Of a stretch of DNA of 64,000 bases, positions 1 to 8,942 are shown one piece after another (within the stretch, counting starts at the first letter, position 1; every line of letters starts with the position of its first letter). The notes under the pieces are model-generated. The model saw only the letters and a list, made by a program, of their open reading frames with translations. It searched no databases and was not told the origin of the DNA. This DNA comes from Bacteroidota bacterium (lineage in GTDB: Bacteria > Bacteroidota > Bacteroidia > Chitinophagales > Chitinophagaceae), in assembly GCA_018266555.1 (NCBI GenBank), contig JAFEAF010000009.1, positions 1 to 64,000 on the forward strand. The letters run 5' to 3'. A program made the position numbers and the translations under genes.

Positions 1-51
1 TAGGTGGATGAAGTAGCGGTATTGATCAATGTACCTCCGCTGTTGCTTTTC
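1..51. other. Short stretch left of the adapter remnant, probably a joined foreign or displaced piece of the same gene family
   Basis: These 51 bases sit outside the adapter match at 52-109. Read on the minus strand, one frame gives a Ser/Thr/Gly/Asn-rich peptide (NSGGTLINTATSST) that would suit a repeat-rich surface protein like its neighbour. It is not in the reading frame of the large minus-strand gene. I infer two library inserts joined through an adapter, so the adjacency of these bases to base 110 should not be trusted. Confidence 0.5.
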
Positions 52-109
52 GATGTTTCGGCGACCCCCGAGAACTACACTCTTCCCGTACACGCCGCTC
101 TTTCGATCT
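52..109 (+). other. Sequencing-adapter remnant (Illumina TruSeq universal adapter, diverged)
   Basis: Aligned without gaps to the 58-base TruSeq universal adapter as I remember it, this segment matches at 49 of 58 positions. Matching blocks include CGGCGACC, CTACACTCTT, CGCTCTT and the terminal CGATCT. The match ends exactly at the adapter's ligation end, followed by A at 110 and then coding sequence. This is an assembly or library artefact, not biology. It creates the apparent stop codon of the large minus-strand gene: the last two bases of that TAG (109 and 108) belong to the adapter. Confidence 0.9.
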
Positions 110-3100
110 ATACCGGCGCTGCCGTTCCGGCACATACCGGTGCAGGGTTCGTTACATCAGTTATGATTGCTGTGTTCTTCGTCACTGTTACTGTCGCTGT
201 TCCGCTGATATTATTGGAACAGTTTGGTGCATCCTGGTATTGTATGCTTACAAGGTTGTATGCAAACACTCCGACAATACCCGTTGGCGCAAATATCGAA
301 GTAGAGCTATTAGCAAAGAGGTCAAGAGTGGTGGCGCCCGAACCGTTTATATTAAATGTAATTTTCACAGGTAAATTCTGCGGATTCGTTATTGTGACCA
401 GAGGAGCAGTTTCGTTCTGGCATATTGATGTAGTACCACTGATCGTTGCTGTAGGCGTAGGACGAACAATCCAGCTTACTGCTGCCGGTGTTGATTGTGT
501 ACAACTTGTTCCATCTGCAGTACGATAGGTTTGGATCTCTACTAACGTATGACCCGTAGTATTGAGATTAGTAGTGGAAGTATAAGTTGTCCATCCTCCG
601 GTTCCGTCAAAACGATATTGTAAAATATCACTTATGTTTCCAGCGCCCCCGCTACCAGCAGTTGCTGCCGCAGATACCATAGCTCCTTCACATACTGTTG
701 TGACATCCGGTGTTTTTGTCAATGTACCTGAAACAGGTTGTACTGCCACTGACCATTTCACTATGTACAAAATTCCGTTTGCACAACCCAAACCTGTTGC
801 TGTACGTTGCGCACTGATCTGAATCATATTGCTGCCTACCATTCCTGCGTTAGCAGTAATTAAGTCACCCGGATTATAAGTATTCCAGGTAGCTCCGCCA
901 TCGGTGCTGAATAAATAAGTATCAGTTATTGTTCCGGTGCCCCCGCTACCTGCATTAAATGTTGCTGATACAGATGCGCCAACACAAACTGTTGTACCAT
1001 CTGCAGGCGTAGGATTAATAGTTGGTGAAACAGGATCCGGAACAACATTATATGTTTTGGTATCCGAATAACCGGCATTACCACATCCATCGGTTATTTG
1101 TAACCGATAACATATAGATTGGCTCAAAGCCGGCGGATTGAAACTAAGTGTATTGGTGATACCATCTTGTGCAGTGGCATTCACCCAGGTTCCTGTGCAA
1201 CCTGCTGACTCCTGCCATTGATATGTGTAATTACCATCGCCTCCGCTGGGTGCACCAACACTAAATGAATTTGGATTGGCCCCAGCACAAACTGTAACGG
1301 GAGATGCACAACTTGCACAAGCCCCGCTTGTGATCGTAGTACCATAAACGTTTATTGTTGCACTGCCGCTTGCTGAATTATTGCAATTAGCATCGCTGAC
1401 TGAAATCAATGTATATGTTGTATTGGGGAACGTAGGCGTAACCACCAATGTATACGGATTGGTATTGATGCCTGATATTGTATGATTCGTTCCATCATTA
1501 TAAGTAAGGCTGAATGGAGCTGTACCTGTAAAGGTTATAGTAAGATTAGCTGTTGTTCCAGAACAAATAGTTGATGCGCCTGAATAACTCAAAGTTGCTG
1601 TAGGCAACGGATTTACTGTTACTGTCGCTACCGAACTCGGTACATCCGTTCCGCAATCACTGCTTACGACCACATAGTAGTAATAAATTCCGGCAGTGCT
1701 GTTGTCAATAGGCGGAGTATAAGTTGATTGATCTGAACCAACCGGGGTTCCACCGCTATTGCTATTGGATGTATTGCTGTACCACTGATAATGTAATGTT
1801 CCGGTACCGCTTGCTGTTACACTTAAACCGGTAATTGTTTCCCCAATACATTTTGAATAACTCGTAGGGCCATTGCTGATTGCTGTTACCGGGTTCACAA
1901 TTATTTGTACAGTTCCTGTTGTATTGCTGTTACAAGCATTCGGAACATCTGTTACAATAACATTGGATTGGTTATATGTTGTAGCAGTAGTTGGCGAAAC
2001 ATTAAATGTAAATACCGGGCCTGCGCCTGTCTGATGATTACCATTTACAGCAACATCATAAGAACCGCTGCCGCCACTGACTGTAACTGTGATGGAACTG
2101 CTTTGTCCTGCACAAATGGTAAGAGGGCCATTAGCCGCAATGGTTGCTGCTAATTGTGTTGGTTGTGTCAAAGTTACCACCTGGCAACTTGCATCTACTG
2201 TCAGTGATGCAGTGGTATTACTACAATCTGAAGTTCCATCAGTAAATGTAAATGTCACCGATCCGGCCGTTAATCCGGTTACAGTTCCGTTATTAGTTAC
2301 AGAAGCTACGGAAGGGTTATTACTTACCCATGTACCGCCTGTTGTTGGTGCTAATATTTGTGATGAACTGCCGAGGCAGATATAGGATTTGCTCATCGTT
2401 ATAGAAGGAGCCGATTTCACTGTAACTGTAACAGTGAAAGTATTTCCAACACAGGCGCCACTGGTTGGAGTTACTGTATATGTAGCCGTTTGATCAAGGC
2501 CGGAAGTATTAGTAAGTGTGCCGGTGATGGATGCTCCGCTACCGCTTGCACCGCCTGTCATGCCGCCGGTTACTGATGGCGCAGGCCAACTATATGTTGT
2601 TCCGGAAGGAACGATACCGTTTGTACCATCCGCAGGTGTTACTGTAAATCCTGCGACACTGCCGCTGCATATAGGTGATGATACTGCTATGTTATTAACT
2701 GCTGGCTTCGGATTCACAGTTATTGTTACAGTAAATGCTGTTCCTGTGCAAACTCCGTTAGTAGGAGTGACTGTATAAACTGCCGTAAGCGGGCCGCTTG
2801 TTGAATTAATTAAAGTGCCGCTTATATTGTTTCCGCTTCCGGATGTTCCACCGCTTAATCCTGCTTGCATTGATGGAGCCGTCCATGAATACATAGTACC
2901 TGGGGGCACCGTTCCGTTTGTACCATCTACAGGTGTCACTGAAAATCCCGAACCATCACTGCATGTTGTTGCAGTCATGTTATTTATTGCCGGGTTAGCA
3001 TAAATGGTAACCTGGACACTAACAGCGTTGGGGCATTCTCCGGTAAGAGGACTAAAATTATAAGTAACTGTATAAACTCCCGGATCGCTGAGTGAAGGAG

Positions 3101-5729
3101 TAATCGTCCCTGAGTTATCATCTATACTCAATGATCCAATACCAGGTGAAGTTCGTACGGCAGAATAACTGCCAATTACAGCAGTATTATTTTCCGTAGT
3201 AAGAGTTGGACCGTATGTATTGACATCACTCTTGCAGAACGAAGATGGAGTGTATGTAAGCGTAGCCGCAGTAGGCGCTTTTAATTCAATATTTTCACTG
3301 TGAGTGCTGGTACAGCCGTTGACTGTAACGCTGTATGTTACCGTGTACACTCCAACACTGCTTGAGGAAAGGGTAATCCCTCCTGTAGAAGGATTTAATG
3401 TTATAGTACCTGCCGGCCCCGAAAACTGGGTGTAAGAGAAGGAGCCGCCAGGATTGCCTGAAATTGTCGGTGTAGGATTTTGCGAACCATTTAGACAATA
3501 ATATGCGGGAATGCTGCCATAGGTAAATGTGGCATTAGGTGGTGTATTCACCGTCGTTGTAGATGATGCTGCGCTTATTCCCTGGCAATTATTAGCATTG
3601 GTATAATTTACAGTAACGATTTTGCTGCCTGTTGTCAGCCACGTTAAGGTTACTGAATTATCTGTTGAAGTACCGCCTGATGTAATCGTATAATCTGTCC
3701 CTGAAATTCCAGGTACAGACCATAAATAATTTGATTGCCCGCTCTGTGTAGTATAGGTAGCGCTTGAGTTGATACAAATATTTGCTGCAGGTGATGTGGT
3801 AAAGGTTGGTGTGGGTGCTGCAAGAACAGTAATAGTTCCCGTTGCGTTTACAGTACCGCAACCACCGGTTAACGGAATACTGTAATTAAACGTTCCGCTT
3901 GCAGTTGGTGTACCACTAATAGTAATTGTATTCGAAGCCCAAGAAGCTGAAACACCTGCAGGAAGACCTGAAGGAGAACCAATACCTGTGGCTCCAGTCG
4001 TTGCAATGGTAACCGGAGTTAATGAAATATTTTGACATAGCGTTGGTGTAGAAGACGGGCTTCCGAATGTATTAACGCTATTAACCGTAACATTAGTTGA
4101 TTTTCCGGTAAGAGTTGTATTGCAGCTTGCACCGGGGAAAGTAATGTAATTTATGGTTACAGCAGAAGGAGAAGGGGTACCTGTTAAACCGCTTACACTA
4201 AATGTTGCAGTACCTCCGGTAAATGTAACAGGAGTTGTTTGTGTAGCACCGGGATTAGTAGTTGTATAATTAACATTGTAAGTACCATTGCTTATGGTTG
4301 TTGATGTAAGTGTAATAGTAGCATTAGTTCCTGAACATATCGGAGAATTGGATGAAACATTAAAATTGGATGCATCAATCCAGGTGATTTTTACCTGGCC
4401 ATTAGCACCAATGCCACCAACATCTCCATTATCATCATTACTACCACCACCACCACCACCGGGGGGATTACCAGGTGAACCATCTGAATTATTTGAACCG
4501 TTTCCACCAAGTCCACCATTAGCTCCATTTCCACCGTTACCTCCACCTGAACTTGTTCCCGCAGCTCCAGTATTTCCAGGAATTGCAGAAGAAGTATTAT
4601 CGAACCCTACTGCTGCTCCATTATTGGGGTTAGAAGTAGAGTTATTAATACCTGCACCACCACCATTTGCAAAAACACCATTTAAACTATTAGCTGGAGC
4701 AGAGTTTGTATTTACATTTGAATTAAACCAGGAAGAAGTTCCTGAAGTACCATTTGAATTTTGTCCACCGGTTCCACCAGCACCTACATTAAAAAAGTAG
4801 TTACTACCAGAAGTAACACTAAAAATGCTTTTGCTGTATCCGCCACCGCCACCGCCGGTTCCGCCATTAGAACTACCTCCACCACCGCCGCCACCAGCTC
4901 CCCAAGTTTCAACCTGAATACAGGAAACACCTGCTGGCGGAATAAATGTAAAATTTCCTGCGCCACTAAAAATTGAACTAGCAGATAACAAATAAATATT
5001 ATCGAAAAATGCAAAGTCTGTCGAACTATTTCCGTGATTCCAAAAACACCCTATGTATGGAAGATTTGTACCCGTATAAGTTGAATTCGAAGTTGCTGCA
5101 CCTATTTGTGTATATGTTGCTGTTAATGGATCTGGAAAAGAAGAAACATTAGAAGAATAAAATAGTTGCCAATTATTATTGGAAGGGTCGTAGGTAATTT
5201 TTACAGCTAAATATTCTGCCCCAAAATCAGAACCCGAAATAATATCTGTGAGGTTCGCATCTGCATCTAAGCCACCATTATAGCGAACCAGCCTTAACGC
5301 ATCTGTTGATGTACTTTGTCCAATAACTACTGCATATCCTGTTCCATTTGTTAAATCACTTCCCGAACCAGCTAAAAGAAAAGCTACCCCATAACTCGAA
5401 CTTCCAAATCCAGATGGATCGGTTCTTGTCTGACGCATATTAAACAGCCATGTCACTAATCCGGTATTTGTATTCAATGAGGAAGAATATAAAGGCCGAA
5501 CAATATAATCTCTTCCAGAAGTAGAACTTCCCAATCGAAGTTGATTAGTACTTATCTGTGCACCGGTTGAAGTAGTTTCACTTTCAGACCAACTATTTCC
5601 AACTGTATTACTATTAGCCCTATTAAACTGGTCAATTACAATTTGTCCATTCGACTTATTCCCCAAAAACAAATTCGCAACCAACAATACGATGGCAAAT
5701 ACTGCGCTGCGGCGTAAAAATTTCTTCAT
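108..5729 (-). CDS. Giant secreted repeat protein (PKD-like/Ig-like adhesin), 3' end artificially cut
   Basis: Large Sec-exported surface protein, 1873 residues as seen. I place the start at the ATG at 5729, because it begins a clear signal peptide (MKKFLRRSAVFAIVLL, cleavage near SNGQ). An in-frame ATG at 5945 would add 72 residues translated largely from a repeat-rich spacer. Roughly in order: a lectin-like N-terminal domain (residues 30-250), a glycine-rich region (about 275-430) with Gly runs, then many Ig/PKD-like modules. Two tandem PKD-like copies (VTPADGTNG, TYTVTPTSG) lie near 910-1090, with a BIG2-like module near 1110-1175. Each module has the paired-Cys, Thr/Ser/Asn-rich style of Bacteroidota adhesins and gliding-associated proteins. 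No T9SS sorting domain is visible because the reading frame ends in adapter sequence; the real gene should continue. It is third in a run of secreted genes on this strand. Confidence 0.85.
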   Translation of the reverse strand: MKKFLRRSAVFAIVLLVANLFLGNKSNGQIVIDQFNRANSNTVGNSWSESETTSTGAQISTNQLRLGSSTSGRDYIVRPLYSSSLNTNTGLVTWLFNMRQTRTDPSGFGSSSYGVAFLLAGSGSDLTNGTGYAVVIGQSTSTDALRLVRYNGGLDADANLTDIISGSDFGAEYLAVKITYDPSNNNWQLFYSSNVSSFPDPLTATYTQIGAATSNSTYTGTNLPYIGCFWNHGNSSTDFAFFDNIYLLSASSIFSGAGNFTFIPPAGVSCIQVETWGAGGGGGGGSSNGGTGGGGGGYSKSIFSVTSGSNYFFNVGAGGTGGQNSNGTSGTSSWFNSNVNTNSAPANSLNGVFANGGGAGINNSTSNPNNGAAVGFDNTSSAIPGNTGAAGTSSGGGNGGNGANGGLGGNGSNNSDGSPGNPPGGGGGGSNDDNGDVGGIGANGQVKITWIDASNFNVSSNSPICSGTNATITLTSTTISNGTYNVNYTTTNPGATQTTPVTFTGGTATFSVSGLTGTPSPSAVTINYITFPGASCNTTLTGKSTNVTVNSVNTFGSPSSTPTLCQNISLTPVTIATTGATGIGSPSGLPAGVSASWASNTITISGTPTASGTFNYSIPLTGGCGTVNATGTITVLAAPTPTFTTSPAANICINSSATYTTQSGQSNYLWSVPGISGTDYTITSGGTSTDNSVTLTWLTTGSKIVTVNYTNANNCQGISAASSTTTVNTPPNATFTYGSIPAYYCLNGSQNPTPTISGNPGGSFSYTQFSGPAGTITLNPSTGGITLSSSSVGVYTVTYSVTVNGCTSTHSENIELKAPTAATLTYTPSSFCKSDVNTYGPTLTTENNTAVIGSYSAVRTSPGIGSLSIDDNSGTITPSLSDPGVYTVTYNFSPLTGECPNAVSVQVTIYANPAINNMTATTCSDGSGFSVTPVDGTNGTVPPGTMYSWTAPSMQAGLSGGTSGSGNNISGTLINSTSGPLTAVYTVTPTNGVCTGTAFTVTITVNPKPAVNNIAVSSPICSGSVAGFTVTPADGTNGIVPSGTTYSWPAPSVTGGMTGGASGSGASITGTLTNTSGLDQTATYTVTPTSGACVGNTFTVTVTVKSAPSITMSKSYICLGSSSQILAPTTGGTWVSNNPSVASVTNNGTVTGLTAGSVTFTFTDGTSDCSNTTASLTVDASCQVVTLTQPTQLAATIAANGPLTICAGQSSSITVTVSGGSGSYDVAVNGNHQTGAGPVFTFNVSPTTATTYNQSNVIVTDVPNACNSNTTGTVQIIVNPVTAISNGPTSYSKCIGETITGLSVTASGTGTLHYQWYSNTSNSNSGGTPVGSDQSTYTPPIDNSTAGIYYYYVVVSSDCGTDVPSSVATVTVNPLPTATLSYSGASTICSGTTANLTITFTGTAPFSLTYNDGTNHTISGINTNPYTLVVTPTFPNTTYTLISVSDANCNNSASGSATINVYGTTITSGACASCASPVTVCAGANPNSFSVGAPSGGDGNYTYQWQESAGCTGTWVNATAQDGITNTLSFNPPALSQSICYRLQITDGCGNAGYSDTKTYNVVPDPVSPTINPTPADGTTVCVGASVSATFNAGSGGTGTITDTYLFSTDGGATWNTYNPGDLITANAGMVGSNMIQISAQRTATGLGCANGILYIVKWSVAVQPVSGTLTKTPDVTTVCEGAMVSAAATAGSGGAGNISDILQYRFDGTGGWTTYTSTTNLNTTGHTLVEIQTYRTADGTSCTQSTPAAVSWIVRPTPTATISGTTSICQNETAPLVTITNPQNLPVKITFNINGSGATTLDLFANSSTSIFAPTGIVGVFAYNLVSIQYQDAPNCSNNISGTATVTVTKNTAIITDVTNPAPVCAGTAAPV

Positions 5730-5756
5730 AAAAGAAGGCTTATGGGTGAAAGGGTA

Positions 5757-5822
5757 TGTTGAATGTTGAATGCTAAATGTTGAATGCCGGAAATTGCGTT
5801 CTGCGTTTTGCATTTCGCATTC
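5757..5822. repeat. Degenerate heptanucleotide array upstream of the giant adhesin gene
   Basis: Read on the plus strand, the sequence divides into 7-base units. Four TGTTGAA-type units (one reading TGCTAAA) occupy 5757-5784, and four TGCGTTT/TGCATTT-type units occupy 5795-5822, with a 10-base interruption. The array lies just upstream of the adhesin's preferred start. Similar 7-base phasing recurs in other spacers of this window with other motifs. Confidence 0.7.
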
Positions 5823-5964
5823 AGCGGCTTTGTTGATGACGGACTTCTGAACAAAAAAACTATCGTTTAATTTCTGACTGTTGCCGTATGTAGAATTTGC
5901 TTTCATATTCATTACCGTTTTTTGTATGGAATTTGTTTCCGTCATCGTGTTTCAAAAAATATTT

Positions 5965-6786
5965 TTATTGTACCGGTTTGGATTCGCAACCGTTGGCATC
6001 TTTTACCCTGATCTGGTAATTACCAACAGGCAGGTTATTGAATGTGCCGGTTGCCTGATAATTTGTGCCGTTGTTAATGGAAAAAGTATAAGGCGCTGTA
6101 CCGCCGCTGCCGCTGACTATAATTTGTCCCGTGCTGGTATTAAAACATTGCACATCATTTTTTGTAGCAGATGCGGTGATGGTAGGACAAGCAGTTCCTT
6201 GTACAGTAAAATCATCAACCCTGTAACTTGAATTATTACCTGTTCCTGCGCCTGAAACCACGAACCTAAAACTTAAGTTAGAAGCTCCTCCTGCTCCGTT
6301 TGGTAAAACAAGCCGGGTACCGCCATTTACCAATGCCCATGTTGTATTTGCCGGAACATTTGAAAAAGTCTGCGTATTCCAATTTGTTCCATCCGGACTC
6401 CATTGAAAAGTAATTGTACCCGTAAATCCAGTGAACAACCTTGCTCCCCATAATACAGTAATATTTGAATACCCTGCAGAAGACAAGTTATTATTATAGG
6501 TCAATGTTCCACTTGATGCAGAATTTATAAATGCTGCGTTTGAGCCGCCGGATGCGCCGGTATATCCCGATGAATTGATTCCATTATTATTAGACCAGGC
6601 ACCGGTATTGGCACTCCATCCAGATGGGAAAGAAGTGCCAGTTCCAAAATTTTGACTATAAAGAAGTGTTTGCCCCAAAGAACTATTCACTAAAAACAAA
6701 TTCGCAATCAGCAATGCAACAATGAATGCACCGGCTCTTAGCAGTTTTGTTTTCGTTTTTTGGTGGTTTGTAAAATTTGGTTTCAT
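5965..6786 (-). CDS. Secreted protein with one C-terminal SprB repeat
   Basis: 273 residues. The N-terminus is a signal peptide (LLRAGAFIVALLIANLF, cleavage near SSLGQ), followed by a lectin- or MAM-like beta domain of about 150 residues (residues 40-195) with SPDGTNWNTQTF and a terminal VDDFTVQG strand. It ends with a single SprB repeat (PF13573 type; CPTITASATK, then GGTAPYTFSINNG, then NYQIRVKDANGCESKPVQ) and stops immediately after it. Family members usually carry many SprB repeats followed by a T9SS sorting domain, neither of which is present here. The last 75 residues closely match the end of the next gene upstream. Only 22 bases separate it from that gene, so the two are probably co-transcribed. 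Function is unknown; a cell-surface role is inferred. Confidence 0.8.
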   Translation of the reverse strand: MKPNFTNHQKTKTKLLRAGAFIVALLIANLFLVNSSLGQTLLYSQNFGTGTSFPSGWSANTGAWSNNNGINSSGYTGASGGSNAAFINSASSGTLTYNNNLSSAGYSNITVLWGARLFTGFTGTITFQWSPDGTNWNTQTFSNVPANTTWALVNGGTRLVLPNGAGGASNLSFRFVVSGAGTGNNSSYRVDDFTVQGTACPTITASATKNDVQCFNTSTGQIIVSGSGGTAPYTFSINNGTNYQATGTFNNLPVGNYQIRVKDANGCESKPVQ

Positions 6787-6808
6787 GTGGTTTTTTACGA
6801 TTAATTAT

Positions 6809-7510
6809 TTATTGAACCGGTTTCGATTCACATCCGTTATTGTCTTTTACTCTGATTTGGTAATTGCCCGGGAGAAGATTGCTGAATGTATTTCCTGCCT
6901 GGTAATTTGCCCCGTTGTTAATTGAAAAAGTATAAGGCGCTGTACCACTGCTGCCGCTTACAGTAATTGTTCCGTTACCTGCATTAAAACAGGTGATATT
7001 TGTTTTAGTAGCTGATGCGGTGATGGTGGGGCAGGGAATATATGTTACAGTTACTGTAACATTGTAAACACCACGGGTTGCAGTTCCTGATCCCGAAAAT
7101 GCAAGTGTGTTAGTACCTGTTTTATTATATGGAGAAACAGTGCTCGCATTAAAATTACCGGATTGGCAAGTGCTTGCTACCCCTGCTATACTTCCAATAG
7201 CGGTATTGTTTAAAGTCCACGAAAAAGTGGTTGAACCATTTAAAAATTCACCCAGATTTGCTGAGATATTTATATTAGTTATCACTGCATTGGCAGGTAA
7301 ACCTCCGCTGAATGAAACGCTGCCATTCCCATTGGCATAGGTATTATCAGACCCACCACAAGTTCCAAAAAGATTTGTGGTTCCTGTGTAATCAAGATTT
7401 ATTGTTGCCGTTTGTCCGAAACTTTTATTCACTAAAAGCAATAATGCAAACAGCAGTGCGAAGACCCACGACTGATATTTTGTAAAAATTGCTTTCATAC
7501 TATCTTTCAT
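6809..7510 (-). CDS. Secreted protein with one C-terminal SprB repeat, paralogous module to the next gene
   Basis: 233 residues. Signal peptide WVFALLFALLLLVNKSFGQ, then a beta-sandwich-like region (residues 35-155) ending in YNVTVTVTYIP that resembles proprotein-convertase P-type or adhesin domains. One SprB repeat follows, ending in the same CESKPVQ-stop as the downstream gene. The start could be MKDSMK or the internal MKAIF four codons later; both keep the signal peptide. First gene of the minus-strand surface-protein run. No catalytic motif is seen. The absence of a T9SS C-terminal signal suggests either Sec-only export or a truncated module. Confidence 0.8.
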   Translation of the reverse strand: MKDSMKAIFTKYQSWVFALLFALLLLVNKSFGQTATINLDYTGTTNLFGTCGGSDNTYANGNGSVSFSGGLPANAVITNINISANLGEFLNGSTTFSWTLNNTAIGSIAGVASTCQSGNFNASTVSPYNKTGTNTLAFSGSGTATRGVYNVTVTVTYIPCPTITASATKTNITCFNAGNGTITVSGSSGTAPYTFSINNGANYQAGNTFSNLLPGNYQIRVKDNNGCESKPVQ

Positions 7511-7634
7511 TGTTAAATGGTAAATGGAAATTTTTTTTTATTGATGCTTTCTGTATTCTTTTATTGCAGACGCTATGGTTCAAAGACAATAATTCAAAAA
7601 ACCGCTGCTCGGCTTCTTGTTTATCGCTTTCCAA

Positions 7635-7669
7635 CTGCTGACTGCTGGCGGTTGACTCCCGGCCACTGA
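7635..7669. repeat. Degenerate heptanucleotide array
   Basis: Five in-phase 7-base units beginning CTGCTGA, CTGCTGG and continuing with C-initial, TGA- or CGG-ending variants. It lies upstream of the minus-strand SprB-repeat genes. Confidence 0.5.
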
Positions 7670-7987
7670 CAGTACCTTTTTCTTTCATCAACACGAGAAC
7701 AAAATTTTTTCGGGGAGAGAAAAAAAATGATCCTGCAGGGGCAGAATCATCATGTAGTTCATAAGTGAAATTATTTGTTACAGGAGTTGTTGTTGTAGTG
7801 GATTCACTGCAATCCCATGCCGGGTTGCAATATGCAACGGACAAGGTCTTTGGTTGATGGGCATTCCGCACCCGGAGGTTAGGGAAGGCAGTCAACGGTT
7901 TCAGCAGCGTCAAAAATTTTCTCATCCCGGATTGGTTTGGTCCAAACAATGTTTTAGAAATACAGGGACGATGCAGCCATCATCCTG

Positions 7988-8005
7988 TCCCGATAACTAT
8001 CGGGA
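7988..8005. other. Perfect inverted repeat (hairpin)
   Basis: Arms TCCCGATA and TATCGGGA, 8 bp each, separated by 2 bases, followed on the plus strand by TTTTT. It could be a weak terminator or a dispersed palindrome; no plus-strand gene upstream of it was identified. Confidence 0.45.
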
Positions 8006-8165
8006 TTTTTCAGAACATGGATTTGACAGAAAAAACAAAAGGGATTTCCTGGGATACTTGAACAAATAAATCCGCTCAAACGCAAATACAAAATCAAAAC
8101 TCTTCCTAGTCTAATTGGATGATTGTTCGGAGGAAAAAGGATTTGAAGTTCTAATATGAAATTAA

Positions 8166-8522
8166 ATGAAAATTAGAATGGATAACGAAAATAACCGGCT
8201 TTTTTTAAAACTCCAAGTAAATCGTAGATTTACGAATCATGTTTTTTTTAATCATCAATTGAAAACCTTTACTGACATTAAAATCTCTTATCCCTTCTTT
8301 AAAGGCATTATTCACCCCAAAAAGGCTTTGAAGATACTTGGTACCGGAGACAATCAAATCGAAGTGGAAGTCACTGAAGAAGCCATCGTTTTAAAACCTG
8401 TCCGTAAAAAAATAAGAAAAGGCCGGGAACAGGCATTTAGAAAAATGCATCATGCCGGCGACGATAAACCGATCATGAATGCCTTCTTCAATGATGAAAC
8501 TTTGAAAGACTGGAAATGGTAA
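8166..8522 (+). CDS. mazE: MazE-like antitoxin (AbrB/SpoVT fold), possibly degenerate
   Basis: 118 codons. The core fits a swapped-hairpin AbrB/MazE DNA-binding domain: KGIIHPKKALKILG, then IEVEVTEEAIVLKPV. It is followed by the toxin-binding tail typical of Bacteroidota MazE (EQAFRKMHHAGDDKP and a terminal DWKW). The first 45 or so residues do not look like MazE, and KISYPFFKG replaces the usual IGNSKG, so the start is uncertain (a TTG near 8259 is possible) and the N-terminus may have decayed. It overlaps the downstream mazF start by 7 bases, the normal arrangement. Because that toxin gene is broken, the antitoxin is probably a relic or a stand-alone regulator. Confidence 0.65.
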   Translation: MKIRMDNENNRLFLKLQVNRRFTNHVFFNHQLKTFTDIKISYPFFKGIIHPKKALKILGTGDNQIEVEVTEEAIVLKPVRKKIRKGREQAFRKMHHAGDDKPIMNAFFNDETLKDWKW

Positions 8523-8879
8523 TCAATCAAAATGAAATTTACTGGGTCAATCCCGATCCTTTTTTTGGACATGAAACAAAAAAGACAAGGCTCTTCGTGG
8601 TGATCTGCCTGATGAAATGAATCATTTTTTCGAAACCGTTATTGTAGCCCCGCTGACTTCTACTCTAAAAACTTTTTCATCGAGAGTGCTATGCAAGCTT
8701 AACGGTAAAAAGTTTCCATCATGCTGAACCAGGCCAGGGCGGTTGACAAAAAAAGACCGGTAAATAAAATGGATCAAGTTTCTTCAAATGAGATCAGCCA
8801 GGGTACACCGTTTGATCAAACAAATGCTGGTGGATTGAATACTGTTTGCTTAACGGAGATGCCAACAATAACCAGGTAA
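8516..8879 (+). pseudogene. mazF: mazF toxin pseudogene (two frameshifts)
   Basis: The ATG at 8516 overlaps the end of mazE. Reading gives a typical MazF N-terminus (NQNEIYWVNPDPFFG, TRLFVVI) that runs into a stop after about 34 codons. One base appears to be missing near 8606-8609; in the next frame the protein resumes with PDEMN, TVIVAPLTS and CKLNGKK. A second shift near 8713-8716 restores a third frame with SIMLNQARAVDKK, the conserved C-terminal MazF block, which then runs to a TAA at 8877. Family homology fades after about 8810. MazF is a sequence-specific endoribonuclease; with two disruptions it should be inactive. Assembly error is possible but would need two independent indels. Confidence 0.8.
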
Positions 8880-8942
8880 TTTGTATTAAAATTTGTCAGG
8901 ACATTACAACCGGATCCCAATTCCCAATGCCTTTCTCATTCC

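Larger units (their letters stand above)
7511..8165. other. Spacer of about 650 bp with no convincing gene
   Basis: Between the first SprB-repeat gene (minus) and the mazE remnant (plus). A 149-codon minus-strand frame spans 7500-7949, but its composition is erratic and it overlaps repeat sequence, so I do not call it. The stretch contains a heptamer array (7635-7669) and a hairpin (7988-8005). It probably carries the promoter of the surface-protein genes, but no clear -7/-33 pair was found. Confidence 0.5.

Noticed and set aside
4288-4800. Proline-rich plus-strand frame
   Set aside because: It is the antisense shadow of the glycine-rich region of the adhesin gene (Gly codons read as Pro on the other strand).
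5730-5945. Longer N-terminus of the giant adhesin from the ATG at 5945
   Set aside because: The added 72 residues are largely translated heptamer repeat and would place a signal peptide internally; the ATG at 5729 gives a normal signal peptide.
5965-7030. Direct repeats at 5965-6190 and 6809-7030 considered as a mobile-element duplication
   Set aside because: The similarity matches the coding SprB module only, with no inverted ends, target duplication or transposase. Protein-module duplication explains it.
7500-7949. 149-codon minus-strand frame upstream of the SprB-repeat genes
   Set aside because: Composition is irregular, it overlaps a heptamer array and the next gene's start, and no domain is visible. 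Treated as a chance frame.
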